Below, in pieces: positions 34,286 through 41,638 of a stretch of 64,000 nt of DNA. The translations under genes were made by a program, and so were the position numbers. The notes beneath the pieces were generated by a model, which had not been told where the DNA came from, ran no database searches, and saw nothing but the letters and a program-made list of their open reading frames with translations. This DNA is from Gluconacetobacter aggeris (GTDB lineage Bacteria > Pseudomonadota > Alphaproteobacteria > Acetobacterales > Acetobacteraceae): contig NZ_JABEQD010000015.1 of assembly GCF_014174395.1 (NCBI RefSeq), positions 32,433 through 96,432 of the forward strand. Reading direction: 5' to 3'. The first letter of the stretch is position 1. Every line of letters begins with the position of its first letter.

Positions 34286-35079
34286 CAGTTTGGCTCCGGG
34301 TGTTCGGCATCCCACGCTTCCAGCCTGGCGCGCGCCCGCTCGGTCGCGGCGTCATTATCCTGCTTGAGGCGCGTGTAATCCGGGTCAGTTGTCCCGAGGT
34401 CGTTGACGGTCGGATACGGGCCCCATATGCGCCGGCCCCGCTGCGCTGCAAGCGCAGCGATTTCGGCACGCACGGATTCCAGTTCCTCGGCCCAGATCCG
34501 CTCCCGCTCAGCATCGCGCTCCGACTTGTAGTGTGCCCGGATGGCAAGTTTCTCGACATATTCGGTGAGTTCAACCGGCTCTGGGGGTGTAGCGTAATCT
34601 GTCTGTGCGGCCCGGTCGCACTCGATGGTGACGCCTGTGGGAAAGCGCGCGAATGCGCTTTTGGCGACAATCTTGACGATGGTGTTGTCAGCGGTCCTGT
34701 TGTTGCTGCCATTGACCAGGGACAGCGAGCCGGGCGGGAATTTTTCACCGCCAGTGACGTAATAACAATATTTCATGGCGTCGCGCCCACGCCGGTCGGT
34801 ACCCGCGTGCTCGAGATAAACCCGGGTTTCGTCCCGATCGCGTGCATTCCAGACGTTGAGTTTCCAGCCCTCGCCGAGATGGTCGACCACCATCTTTCCG
34901 AGCCATTTTTTGATCGACCAGGTCATGTCCTGGCTCTGTGTGGCCTGGGCCACAACGTCCATTATCGCTCGCTTGGCGGCGTCGAGGACAGCCGGATTTC
35001 GCTGGGCCATCTCGGCCGAAATGGCGCGCACCAGCTCGACGAGCTGGTCATCGGTCAGCGTGCTGAGTCCGAGGTCCAT
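34285..35079 (-). CDS. Unknown protein heading the VWA cluster
   Basis: 264 aa. N-terminal helical part (LTDDQLVELVRAISAEMAQR), a basic middle with aromatic residues (KYCYYVTGGEKFPPGS), and a long C-terminal helical region (ERERIWAEELESVRAEIAAL), likely coiled coil. First gene of the run; the 35080-35323 gap upstream is AT-rich and probably holds its promoter. No family recognised. Confidence 0.6.
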   Translation of the reverse strand: MDLGLSTLTDDQLVELVRAISAEMAQRNPAVLDAAKRAIMDVVAQATQSQDMTWSIKKWLGKMVVDHLGEGWKLNVWNARDRDETRVYLEHAGTDRRGRDAMKYCYYVTGGEKFPPGSLSLVNGSNNRTADNTIVKIVAKSAFARFPTGVTIECDRAAQTDYATPPEPVELTEYVEKLAIRAHYKSERDAERERIWAEELESVRAEIAALAAQRGRRIWGPYPTVNDLGTTDPDYTRLKQDNDAATERARARLEAWDAEHPEPN

Positions 35080-35323
35080 ATGCTATGGTTCCTGCCCCTG
35101 ATGAACGGCGAGGCGCCCGTTTCGCCTACATTCTCTGCGAATGTTGTAATTGTAGTACAGCAATCAAATAATAGTCAATATCTATGCGAGAACATCACCG
35201 AGATAATTTGCATTTAGTGTAGAGTTCGATCCCGTTAGACACGACCTTTACTATTGGACAAGACCCTCCGCGCGTCACCTGTCAGGACGGAACTCACATA
35301 CGGTCCCACCATGGGCGCTTGCA

Positions 35324-35611
35324 TCAGTCCGCTCTCCGCCCTGCGGTCTTGTAGACTTCGTTGCGGTCGCGTCGTCCGATGGCAATGACGACGATCACGA
35401 TTTCCGTATCGCGGACTTCATAAACGAGCCTGTACCCAACGCCCCTGAGCTTGATTTTGTATCTGTCGCGGCTGCCTGAGAGCTGTGCTGACGGGACGCG
35501 GGGCACTTCGCAACGCTCGGCGAGCTTTTTCTTGAAGGCTCCGCGCGTGGTCCCGTCCAGTTTGCCCCATTCCTTGAGAGCGGAATCGAGAAAGGCGAGC
35601 TTATAGCTCAT
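35324..35611 (-). CDS. relE: RelE-type toxin
   Basis: 95 aa. YKLAFLDSALKEWGKLD, SAQLSGSRDRYKIKLRGVGYRLVYEV and VIAIGRRDRNEVY are hallmarks of RelE mRNA interferases, including the C-terminal Arg/Tyr residues. It overlaps the antitoxin gene by 11 bp. It probably cleaves ribosome-bound mRNA and stabilises the plasmid. Confidence 0.9.
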   Translation of the reverse strand: MSYKLAFLDSALKEWGKLDGTTRGAFKKKLAERCEVPRVPSAQLSGSRDRYKIKLRGVGYRLVYEVRDTEIVIVVIAIGRRDRNEVYKTAGRRAD

Positions 35612-35849
35612 CGAGCACGACCGGGATCACGGGCTCGCCCTGGCGAGCATCCGCAATTGCATTGAGTTCGGCGTCTTCAAGGCGCTCGACCATGCTGGCA
35701 TAGACCGACGCCGGCACGCAGTAGAAAGCTGGCTCATTGCGATTGAGGATCGCGACCGGAGCGCCGTCCCCAGCGGCGACCGTCGCCATTGGGTTCCTTT
35801 TGAGTTCGGACACACTGGCCGCAACCTCGGCAAGGATTGGATATACCAT
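35601..35849 (-). CDS. Phd/YefM-type antitoxin partner of RelE
   Basis: 82 aa. VAASVSELKRNPMATVAAGDGAPVAILNRNEPAFYCVP (quoted in part as AASVSELKRNPM and VAILNRNEPAFY) is the Phd/RelB-type DNA-binding N-terminus. The acidic C-terminal tail neutralises the toxin. Upstream 35850-35913 probably holds the autoregulated promoter. Confidence 0.88.
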   Translation of the reverse strand: MVYPILAEVAASVSELKRNPMATVAAGDGAPVAILNRNEPAFYCVPASVYASMVERLEDAELNAIADARQGEPVIPVVLDEL

Positions 35850-35913
35850 CTGCGCCTCTGATATGATCGGTTTACAGGTCTAATAATAGGTCTCTGAACA
35901 GGTATCTTCAAGG

Positions 35914-36471
35914 CTACTTTCCAACGGAGCGAGCCTGAACCGCCGATCTGCACGGCTCCCTGAACCGCCCGATAAACGCCTTCCCCCAAGTCACGCCGGC
36001 CTCGAAGCGGGTGAACCGCTCTCGATAATGGGCATGCGCTTCGGCAGCCCCGTCAGCCTGCATAGTGGCGTCGCGGACGGCGTCTGCGACCAGATCGCGT
36101 ATCCTCGACCACAACGCGCTCACGGATGCGCGGCCCTGCGCATCGCTCGCTCCCAAGTGGCGCGTCGTGTCGGGCACCTCAAGCGGCATCATGACGCCGA
36201 CCGGCGACAACGGCGTCGCCGGCAGGTCGCCGCCGGTTCCCACATCTGGCTTTGCGTCGCTCATAACCGGGCTGACGCCGAAGTTTGCGCAGTATTCGAG
36301 ATAGAGGCGGCCAAGGCGATCGAGGGCCTGGGGCGTTAACGCTTCAGGTCCAAGTTCAAAGAAGAGGCTGGCAAACAACGCCTCCGCGTCCATGGCGTGT
36401 CCAGAGTCCGCGTTTATCGTGCGATACGCGGCGTCCAGGAGGTTACGAGCCGCGGTCTCGTTCTTGCCCAT
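35914..36471 (-). CDS. Unknown plasmid protein
   Basis: 185 aa. The ATG at 36471 has GAGGG eight bases upstream; a GTG at 36486 is possible. N-terminal helical region (ARNLLDAAYRTINAD, LDRLGRLYLEYCANFGV), Pro-rich linker, and a C-terminal helical region (SALWSRIRDLVADAV, AHYRERFTRFEAGV). No family recognised. It follows the 121-aa gene directly. Confidence 0.6.
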   Translation of the reverse strand: MGKNETAARNLLDAAYRTINADSGHAMDAEALFASLFFELGPEALTPQALDRLGRLYLEYCANFGVSPVMSDAKPDVGTGGDLPATPLSPVGVMMPLEVPDTTRHLGASDAQGRASVSALWSRIRDLVADAVRDATMQADGAAEAHAHYRERFTRFEAGVTWGKAFIGRFREPCRSAVQARSVGK

Positions 36472-36486
36472 TGAATCAGCCCTCAC

Positions 36487-36852
36487 TCAGCGAGATGTAC
36501 AGGAGAGGACCTGTGCCGGCGTGTCACCGGCCAGTCCGACGCTCGCGAGAGCCGCGCGGCCGGCATTGGACCGCAGAAGGGAGCGAACAACCCTCGTTGC
36601 TTCCCGCCAATAATGCTTGTGAACCGCGTCGAGACCAGATCGGCGAGCGTTGGCGATTGCGACGGAAGCATGGTCGACCAGATCGGTCGGGTCCAACGGG
36701 ACCACTGACGCCGCCTCGATCCGCTCCATCTCGCGGCGCAGATGAAGCAACAGCGCGAGAGAGGCCGACGTTGGGCGGTTTCCGAAAAGGTGAGAAGGCA
36801 ACATTGGGCCACCGGCGTATTGGTTGTTCAATGAGATAGGCGCGGTGGCCAC
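36487..36852 (-). CDS. Unknown small protein downstream of ssb1
   Basis: 121 aa from a GTG (ATG at 36804 is an alternative). Mostly helical (SLALLLHLRREMERIEAASV, LDAVHKHYWREATRVVRSLL). It lies 33 bases downstream of ssb1 and is probably co-transcribed. Confidence 0.55.
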   Translation of the reverse strand: MATAPISLNNQYAGGPMLPSHLFGNRPTSASLALLLHLRREMERIEAASVVPLDPTDLVDHASVAIANARRSGLDAVHKHYWREATRVVRSLLRSNAGRAALASVGLAGDTPAQVLSCTSR

Positions 36853-36885
36853 TCTTGCGCGCGGCCGCCCGTCCGTCCGAAGGAT

Positions 36886-37359
36886 TTAGAACGGGACCTC
36901 GTCATCAAGGTCCGGCCGACCTGCGGTTGCCGGCGAACGCCCAGCATTGCCACGAGACGCCGGGGCACTCGCGGATTGCCCGCCCCCAAAGTCCTCACCC
37001 TCGCCGCGGTTGCTGTCCAGAAGCACCAGGTCACCCCGGAAGCGGTCGACCACCACCTCGGTTGTGTAGCGTTCCTGGCCCGACTGGTCGGTCCACTTGC
37101 GGGTCTGGAGTGATCCCTCGAGAAAGACCTTGCGCCCCTTGCGGAGGAAGCGTTCCGCGACATCGGCGATGCGCTCGTTGTAGATGACGACGCGGTGCCA
37201 TTCCGTCTTCTCGCGGCGCTCCCCGGACGCCTTGTCGTTCCAGGTGTCGCTGGTCGCCAGCGTCAGGGAGACGATCTTCGCACCACTCTGCGCCTGACGG
37301 ATTTCGGGGTCCTTGCCCAGGTTGCCCACGAGGATCACTTTGTTGACGGAACCGGCCAT
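36886..37359 (-). CDS. ssb: Single-stranded DNA-binding protein, copy 1
   Basis: 157 aa. The OB fold is complete ([58 protein letters not shown]). A Gly/Ser/Pro-rich linker follows, and the protein ends in the canonical acidic tail DLDDEVPF. It coats incoming or replicating ssDNA and recruits partners through the tail. Nearly identical in the OB fold to ssb2 at 50592. Its leader carries the 34-base element and large inverted repeats. Confidence 0.96.
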   Translation of the reverse strand: MAGSVNKVILVGNLGKDPEIRQAQSGAKIVSLTLATSDTWNDKASGERREKTEWHRVVIYNERIADVAERFLRKGRKVFLEGSLQTRKWTDQSGQERYTTEVVVDRFRGDLVLLDSNRGEGEDFGGGQSASAPASRGNAGRSPATAGRPDLDDEVPF

Positions 37360-37411
37360 TATCTACACTCCACATCTACAGTATTTCCGAACCAGCTATT
37401 CTGGCCTTGCC

Positions 37412-37444
37412 GAGGGCCAATCCCTCTCGACAAGAAAAGAATAG
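37412..37444 (-). promoter_or_regulatory. 34-base leader element, copy 2, upstream of ssb1
   Basis: Second copy of the element at 32402-32435 (one A fewer in the A-run), 53 bases before the ssb1 start. Confidence 0.6.
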
Positions 37445-37679
37445 TACAGATTGCCGAGTTCCAGCAAGAGAAAACGGCATAAACCCGCCAATAATGGCGA
37501 TATTTATTTGTATTATTTCCGCTTTTCTTGCTTGCGCCACTGAACGAAACCGATTGCTTTACTAGACCACATCGCTGCCGGGGTGCGGGGCGGCGAGCGC
37601 CCGCGACGGTGACGAGAGCGCAGGGGATGGAGCGCTTTTCTGAGCCACATCCTGCCTTCGGCAAGACGACGGGCCGGGT

Positions 37680-37803
37680 GGTCTGTCAACAGGGGAGCGG
37701 CCTGAGCAAGCCGGTCGCCCTGCGGACAGCGCGGGACCGCAGGGCCTGCGATGAACGCGGGGTGGCCCAGGCGCGGCGAGGGTCGTTCCCCTGTTGATAG
37801 ACC
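37680..37803. repeat. Large inverted repeat in the ssb1 upstream region
   Basis: Arms 37680-37698 and 37785-37803 match at 17 of 19 positions (GGTCTGTCAACAGGGGAGC family). Inside is a second stem, CCCTGCGG with CCGCAGGG (about 37719-37745). No gene lies in 37445-38243. Confidence 0.75.
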
Positions 37804-37857
37804 GCACGGGCTGTTGTCACACTGGAGCTGGATGCGGTGCGTAATCCCCGGAGCGTG

Positions 37858-37890
37858 CCCCCCTGACGCGCCGCAGGCGTGTCAGGGGGG
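37858..37890. repeat. Strong GC hairpin upstream of ssb1
   Basis: CCCCCCTGACGCG, a 7-base loop and CGTGTCAGGGGGG form a 13-bp stem with one wobble. It directly precedes the block shared with 32.7-32.8 kb (37891-38011). Confidence 0.75.
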
Positions 37891-38011
37891 TCGAGGAGCC
37901 GTCACACTCCCCTCGCCGCCCATTACTCCCCCGCCCCGCCGACACGCAGCACAGCCCACGGCCCGGAGGAGAGCATTAGCGCGAAAGCGGCGAGACCCCG
38001 CAGGGGGCTCG
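37891..38011. repeat. Block shared with 32715-32835
   Basis: Carries TCGAGGAGCCGTC, the 22-base CTCCCCTCGCCGCC run and GAGACCCCGCAGGGGGCTCG in the same order as 32715-32835. Gene-free. The region to 38243 also shows no gene. Confidence 0.65.
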
Positions 38012-38243
38012 ATCCCTCTTGGCGGCTCGACCGCCTAGAGGGCCTGGGCGAGCGAACCCCGAAGGGGCGCCCATGCGTCTCAGGTGTGAGCAGCGTCACG
38101 ATCACTGCCAAACATTGCCGATAACAGCGCCAATTGTTATGAACGGTTACGTTCTTCCTCTGCGTGCATCAGGGGTGGAAACAGAGGGCCGTCGGTGTGC
38201 CAGCACCGGCGGCCTTCGCTGCACATTCGGGCTCGATCCGGGA

Positions 38244-38936
38244 TCAACCAGCTATTCCGTTGGCAAACGTCCATTGCTCGACGGCCCACCCCGGCAAGCA
38301 TGTCAGCGTCAGAACCTCATCCGTCTGCAAGGCGCGGTTCACTTCGAACGCGCCCACTGTGTTCACGCCTTGGAACAGCATAGCGCGGTGTATCTCCGGG
38401 TAGAGGACCACTACCTGACCGGTCGCACCGACATCCGGAAGGTGAATGGCGCTGAACTCGTGCGGCGGATAGCTTTCGAGAACCCGCCACCCATCCGAAC
38501 CGGCAGGTATTCGTCTGATTGTTTCGAAATGGTGCTGGAGTGGGAAATGGCAAGCCGCTCGCGTGAGCGCTTCGGTGCGCCGCATCAACGGGATTGTATG
38601 CTGTGCACCCTGCGTCGTGGGAGTCGAATAGCAGCAGCTATCGACTATTTCGAGCGGTGCGCGATAGAGCGCCGTCCCGCCCTCCCACGCACCAACACCA
38701 TGCAGGGCGAAATTGTCGAATTCCGGCCGAAACTCGTAACGCACGGCAAGATCCGGGAAGCGTGTTGCAAGATCGTCAGCGACATGCCACGCGGATCCAT
38801 CGTACCAACCCGGCAGATCGAATTCGAACGCGTGACATTCCGCTGCTGGAGGAACAAGCGACAGGTGATCGGCAGCAGCCTGAAGGCTGGCGCCCGGGCC
38901 GATAAGCTGGAACCAGTTGATGGCGCAGTTGCTCAT
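38244..38936 (-). CDS. DUF1281-like plasmid protein
   Basis: 230 aa, with GGGAGG before the ATG at 38936. SNCAINWFQLIGPGASLQAAADHL resembles the start of Api92/DUF1281 plasmid and phage proteins; then FDLPGWYDGSAWHVADDLATRFPDL and a C-terminal domain with Cys and His residues. It overlaps the upstream gene by 4 bp. Function unknown. Confidence 0.6.
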   Translation of the reverse strand: MSNCAINWFQLIGPGASLQAAADHLSLVPPAAECHAFEFDLPGWYDGSAWHVADDLATRFPDLAVRYEFRPEFDNFALHGVGAWEGGTALYRAPLEIVDSCCYSTPTTQGAQHTIPLMRRTEALTRAACHFPLQHHFETIRRIPAGSDGWRVLESYPPHEFSAIHLPDVGATGQVVVLYPEIHRAMLFQGVNTVGAFEVNRALQTDEVLTLTCLPGWAVEQWTFANGIAG

Positions 38937-39427
38937 GACACGCCTCCCTGGAAGGCGAACCAATGCCGATACCATTCGGCGTGCGGATCCGCGCCGTTTA
39001 TCTTCTGTGCTTCACACTCGGCCAATTCAGGTGTCGGATAAGCCTCACTGAGCTCATGCTCTCCGGTCGCGTCAACCACAATCCACCATCCGGCGTGATC
39101 ACCGTAAGCCTCCGAATCAGATGCAAGAGGCCATGGCACCGCCCCCAACGGTGCCGGAGGTGCCGCCGGGTCGGCAGGCGCTGCCGGCGGCCCGGGAATA
39201 GCTGCTTCAACCCACGGGCGGAGTACCCCGCACCATCGCCCGCACCTCTGCGCCCGCCAATCCTCCGGGCACAGGACTCGGATGACATCATCTGTAAGCC
39301 GTTCGCGAATATCGGCGATCGCGTCCCCCGGAGACACGGAAACAGACATAGGCGGAACGGTCATATCGGCAGGAAGCGCAGATCGTCTGCCGACGAAGAC
39401 TCTGGAAATATTGAAGTTTTTATTTTG
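38933..39427 (-). CDS. Unknown plasmid protein
   Basis: 164 aa from the GTG at 39427, chosen because AAGGA lies nine bases upstream (ATG at 39364 is the alternative). It contains DVIRVLCPEDWRAQRCGRWC, a Pro/Ala linker, and a C-terminal region typical of small plasmid proteins that annotate a user field-like WWIVVDATGEHELSEAYPT. Coupled to the DUF1281-like gene. No family assigned. Confidence 0.55.
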   Translation of the reverse strand, partial: QNKNFNISRVFVGRRSALPADMTVPPMSVSVSPGDAIADIRERLTDDVIRVLCPEDWRAQRCGRWCGVLRPWVEAAIPGPPAAPADPAAPPAPLGAVPWPLASDSEAYGDHAGWWIVVDATGEHELSEAYPTPELAECEAQKINGADPHAEWYRHWFAFQGGVS

Positions 39428-39471
39428 CACGGGATCAGTTCCTTTTCTTGATCCCATTCCGGCGGGCACGG

Positions 39472-39540
39472 CTGGCGGGGCGGGGCAATGGCGGGCGCTT
39501 GCGCCCAGCCCTTGGGCGAGCCATTGCGGCGCACCGCCAG
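39472..39540. repeat. Long hairpin before the 38933 gene
   Basis: Arms 39472-39492 and 39520-39540 match at 18 of 21 positions (CTGGCGG...GCAATGGC). The loop carries an inner hairpin GGGCGCTTGCGCCC, the same GGCGCTTGCGCC core as at 54270 and 57711. Confidence 0.75.
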
Positions 39541-39553
39541 TTGTGGCTGCAGG

Positions 39554-39799
39554 TCAGTTCTCTCGCCTGAGCGCCTTCTCAAATGGCATAACGCCGCTTC
39601 TTCTGGATCTCAGTCGCGCCTCGAAGAAGACGCCGACGGCGTAGGGCGCGCCGGCAAGTAAATAAAACCGATAAGCCGGTATCGCGATATGCCACAATTG
39701 TGCCAACGCGAAACAGCAAGAGGACGCAAACGACGCGAGGGCTACCGCGCCGCTGGCCGTGTCTAGGAGAAAGCGCCAGTCCCGGAAGGCTCGCAACAC
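39554..39799 (-). CDS. Small membrane protein downstream of the HD-GYP gene
   Basis: 81 aa from a GTG two bases after the HD-GYP stop. Two hydrophobic segments (about 13-35, and 39-58 IAIPAYRFYLLAGAPYAVGVFF). Possibly a partner of the phosphodiesterase; no family recognised. Confidence 0.55.
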   Translation of the reverse strand: MLRAFRDWRFLLDTASGAVALASFASSCCFALAQLWHIAIPAYRFYLLAGAPYAVGVFFEARLRSRRSGVMPFEKALRREN

Positions 39800-39801
39800 A
39801 A

Positions 39802-40455
39802 CTATGTTTCCCTTTCGGCAAGAAGTATGAGCTTCGCCCGCCGTTTCCCGCGCCCCTGGCGCAGCGTTAGCAGCGTATCGAACCGGTCGATCGCGACTGA
39901 GACGACGAGCGGGTCGAGGCGCGTCCCGCTACGATCGGCGAGGTAATGGCGGACGCGTCCTGGAACCCAGGCTGGCCGATAGACGCGAGGGGACAGCAAC
40001 GCATCAATGGCGTCAGCGACGGCAATAATCCGCGCCACAAGAGGGATCCTCTGGGCCGTAAGCCCACATGGGTAGCCGCGCCCGTCAAAGTCCTCATGGT
40101 GATAAAGCGCGGCATCGAGCACGTCTCGGTGGAGATCGGGACGGACAGCGCTGAGGAACCAGGCTCCATCCACCGGATGCCTGTTCATGATCGTGCGCTC
40201 GTCCACCGTGAGCGAACCGGGCTTGTTGAGAATTTCTGGGGGGACGAATATTTTCCCCACGTCATGCATGCAACCGGCCAGCTCAAGGCGATCACCAGGG
40301 GTACCTGGCATTAACGGCAGCCCTATCGCACGCGCCAGAATTCCTACCCTCGCCCCGTGACCATCCGGATCGAGATCCGGATGAACGAGAAGCCCGCGCG
40401 GCAATAGAAGGCCACTGGCCAGACCAGTCCACAGGCGCGGCGGAAAATCTAACAT
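39802..40455 (-). CDS. HD-GYP domain cyclic-di-GMP phosphodiesterase
   Basis: 217 aa. HDVGKIFVPPEILNKPG (about 64-80), HPVDGAWFL, HHEDFDGRGYP (about 118-128) and IIAVADAIDALLSPR are the full HD-GYP signature. There is no sensor domain, so activity is probably set by expression. c-di-GMP controls surface attachment and pilus use, so a plasmid-borne hydrolase could alter recipient or donor behaviour. The promoter region has a copy of the GTCACAAACGA motif 19 bases upstream. Confidence 0.88.
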   Translation of the reverse strand: MLDFPPRLWTGLASGLLLPRGLLVHPDLDPDGHGARVGILARAIGLPLMPGTPGDRLELAGCMHDVGKIFVPPEILNKPGSLTVDERTIMNRHPVDGAWFLSAVRPDLHRDVLDAALYHHEDFDGRGYPCGLTAQRIPLVARIIAVADAIDALLSPRVYRPAWVPGRVRHYLADRSGTRLDPLVVSVAIDRFDTLLTLRQGRGKRRAKLILLAERET

Positions 40456-40473
40456 CGGATCAGGCTACGCCCA

Positions 40474-40488
40474 TCGTTTGTGACTCCG
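40474..40488 (-). promoter_or_regulatory. Copy of the AGTCACAAACGA motif before the HD-GYP gene
   Basis: On the - strand CGGAGTCACAAACGATGGGC; the following GTAGCC also matches the copy at 28727 (CGATCGGGCTAGCC). It ends 19 bases before the ATG. Confidence 0.5.
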
Positions 40489-40501
40489 AACCGATCGCCG
40501 A

Positions 40502-40888
40502 TCAGCTGGCCAGGCGGAGGAAGGCACCCACCCCCAGAGCGCCGAAACGCAATGCCCTGACCATCAAACGCAGCTGTCGTGCACGCCCACGCTGCGCGCG
40601 ATCGAGGAACCATCCGGCACTGAGGGAGGCAACAGCGATAAGCAGCCAGATCCAGGGCGGCAGGACCAGCCGGGTCGGCCCAAGTATTGAGAGGGCAAAG
40701 CGACCGGGTGCCCCAAACTGGTCCGCAAGAATGTAGCCATCGGACAAATCGCACAGCAGGGCCGCCGCTGCCGCCCATACGAGTCCGCGTCCCCCATGCG
40801 GCGGACGTGAAGCGCGGCGGGCGACGGCGTCCGGCAGGGAGATAGACACGGCCGGTGTGAGTTGCTTTACGAGGGGCCGATATTCCAT
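40502..40888 (-). CDS. Membrane protein, function unknown
   Basis: 128 aa. Hydrophobic segments near 36-55 (LVWAAAAALLCDLSDGYIL), 68-92 (LSILGPTRLVLPPWIWLLIAV) and at the C-terminus. It begins 2 bases after the GapR stop and may be read with it. Confidence 0.55.
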   Translation of the reverse strand: MEYRPLVKQLTPAVSISLPDAVARRASRPPHGGRGLVWAAAAALLCDLSDGYILADQFGAPGRFALSILGPTRLVLPPWIWLLIAVASLSAGWFLDRAQRGRARQLRLMVRALRFGALGVGAFLRLAS

Positions 40889-40890
40889 CC

Positions 40891-41184
40891 CTACATCCCC
40901 AGGGCTTGCCGATAGATCGCGAGCAAAGTTTCTTCCGCCTCCACTTCGGCGGGTTGCCGCTTTCGAAGACGGATTATCTGCCGGACGACTTTCACATCGA
41001 AGCCTGCTGACTTCGCCTCTACGAAGATATCTCCTATGTCCGCTGTCAGCGCCTTGCGCTCTTCTTCGAGGCGTTCGACACGTTCAATGATCGACCTCAG
41101 GCGCTCAACCGCAATACCTCCTGCCGTATTGCTCAAGCGTCCAGACCCATAGTCTTGTCGCTCCTGCGAACCGTGGGTTCCCAT
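40891..41184 (-). CDS. gapR: GapR-like (DUF2312) DNA-binding protein
   Basis: 97 aa. LRSIIERVERLEEERKALTADIGDIFVEAKSAGFDVKVVRQIIRLRK (quoted in part as RVERLEEERKALTADI and GFDVKVVRQIIRLRK) and the ending LLAIYRQALGM are diagnostic of GapR. In alphaproteobacteria GapR binds overtwisted AT-rich DNA ahead of forks and RNA polymerase. A plasmid copy could help replication of the incoming plasmid or act as a nucleoid-type silencer. Confidence 0.93.
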   Translation of the reverse strand: MGTHGSQERQDYGSGRLSNTAGGIAVERLRSIIERVERLEEERKALTADIGDIFVEAKSAGFDVKVVRQIIRLRKRQPAEVEAEETLLAIYRQALGM

Positions 41185-41188
41185 CGTC

Positions 41189-41638
41189 TCAATCCGTCAC
41201 ATCAGGGCGCGGCAGATCAATGTGACCGTCGCACAGGACGTCGAGCCAGCGCGACGGCCGCGGGCTCAACTCTCCGCCGTTTTCGAGGACTCTTCGTAAT
41301 TCTGTGCGATGCATGGCCAGACTCTCTGCCAGAAAACGCTCGGACCACCCGATGATAATCAAGGCACGGTTCACGCCGGCGCCGTTCAGGCAAGGCCGGT
41401 TTCCGGGCGCCGGAACGGCGGGCGACAGCGGGGAATAGAACCTCCGGTGCAGGCGGGCGAGATCCGCAATCCAACGGCGGAATGCACGTTCGGCCGGGCT
41501 ACCATCATGGTCAAGCGTGGTCGATTTTAGCCGCGTGATACGCGCGCGGGAAAAGCCCGAGCGTCGGGAGACCTGGCGCAGCCCCCACCCGATTGCCTCC
41601 AAATCGTTCTCCACCGTTTCGATCCCGCGTGCCGTCAT
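41189..41638 (-). CDS. Putative helix-turn-helix protein downstream of DUF1173
   Basis: 149 aa, coupled to the DUF1173 gene by ATGA. Two HTH-like segments: LRQVSRRSGFSRARITRLKS near the start and ERFLAESLAMHRTELRRVLE near the end. Probably DNA binding, but the family is not recognised. Confidence 0.55.
   Translation of the reverse strand: MTARGIETVENDLEAIGWGLRQVSRRSGFSRARITRLKSTTLDHDGSPAERAFRRWIADLARLHRRFYSPLSPAVPAPGNRPCLNGAGVNRALIIIGWSERFLAESLAMHRTELRRVLENGGELSPRPSRWLDVLCDGHIDLPRPDVTD

Noticed and set aside
35080..35323. A replication origin in the AT-rich gap
   Set aside because: No iterons or DnaA-box cluster could be seen, and no replication initiator gene is nearby.
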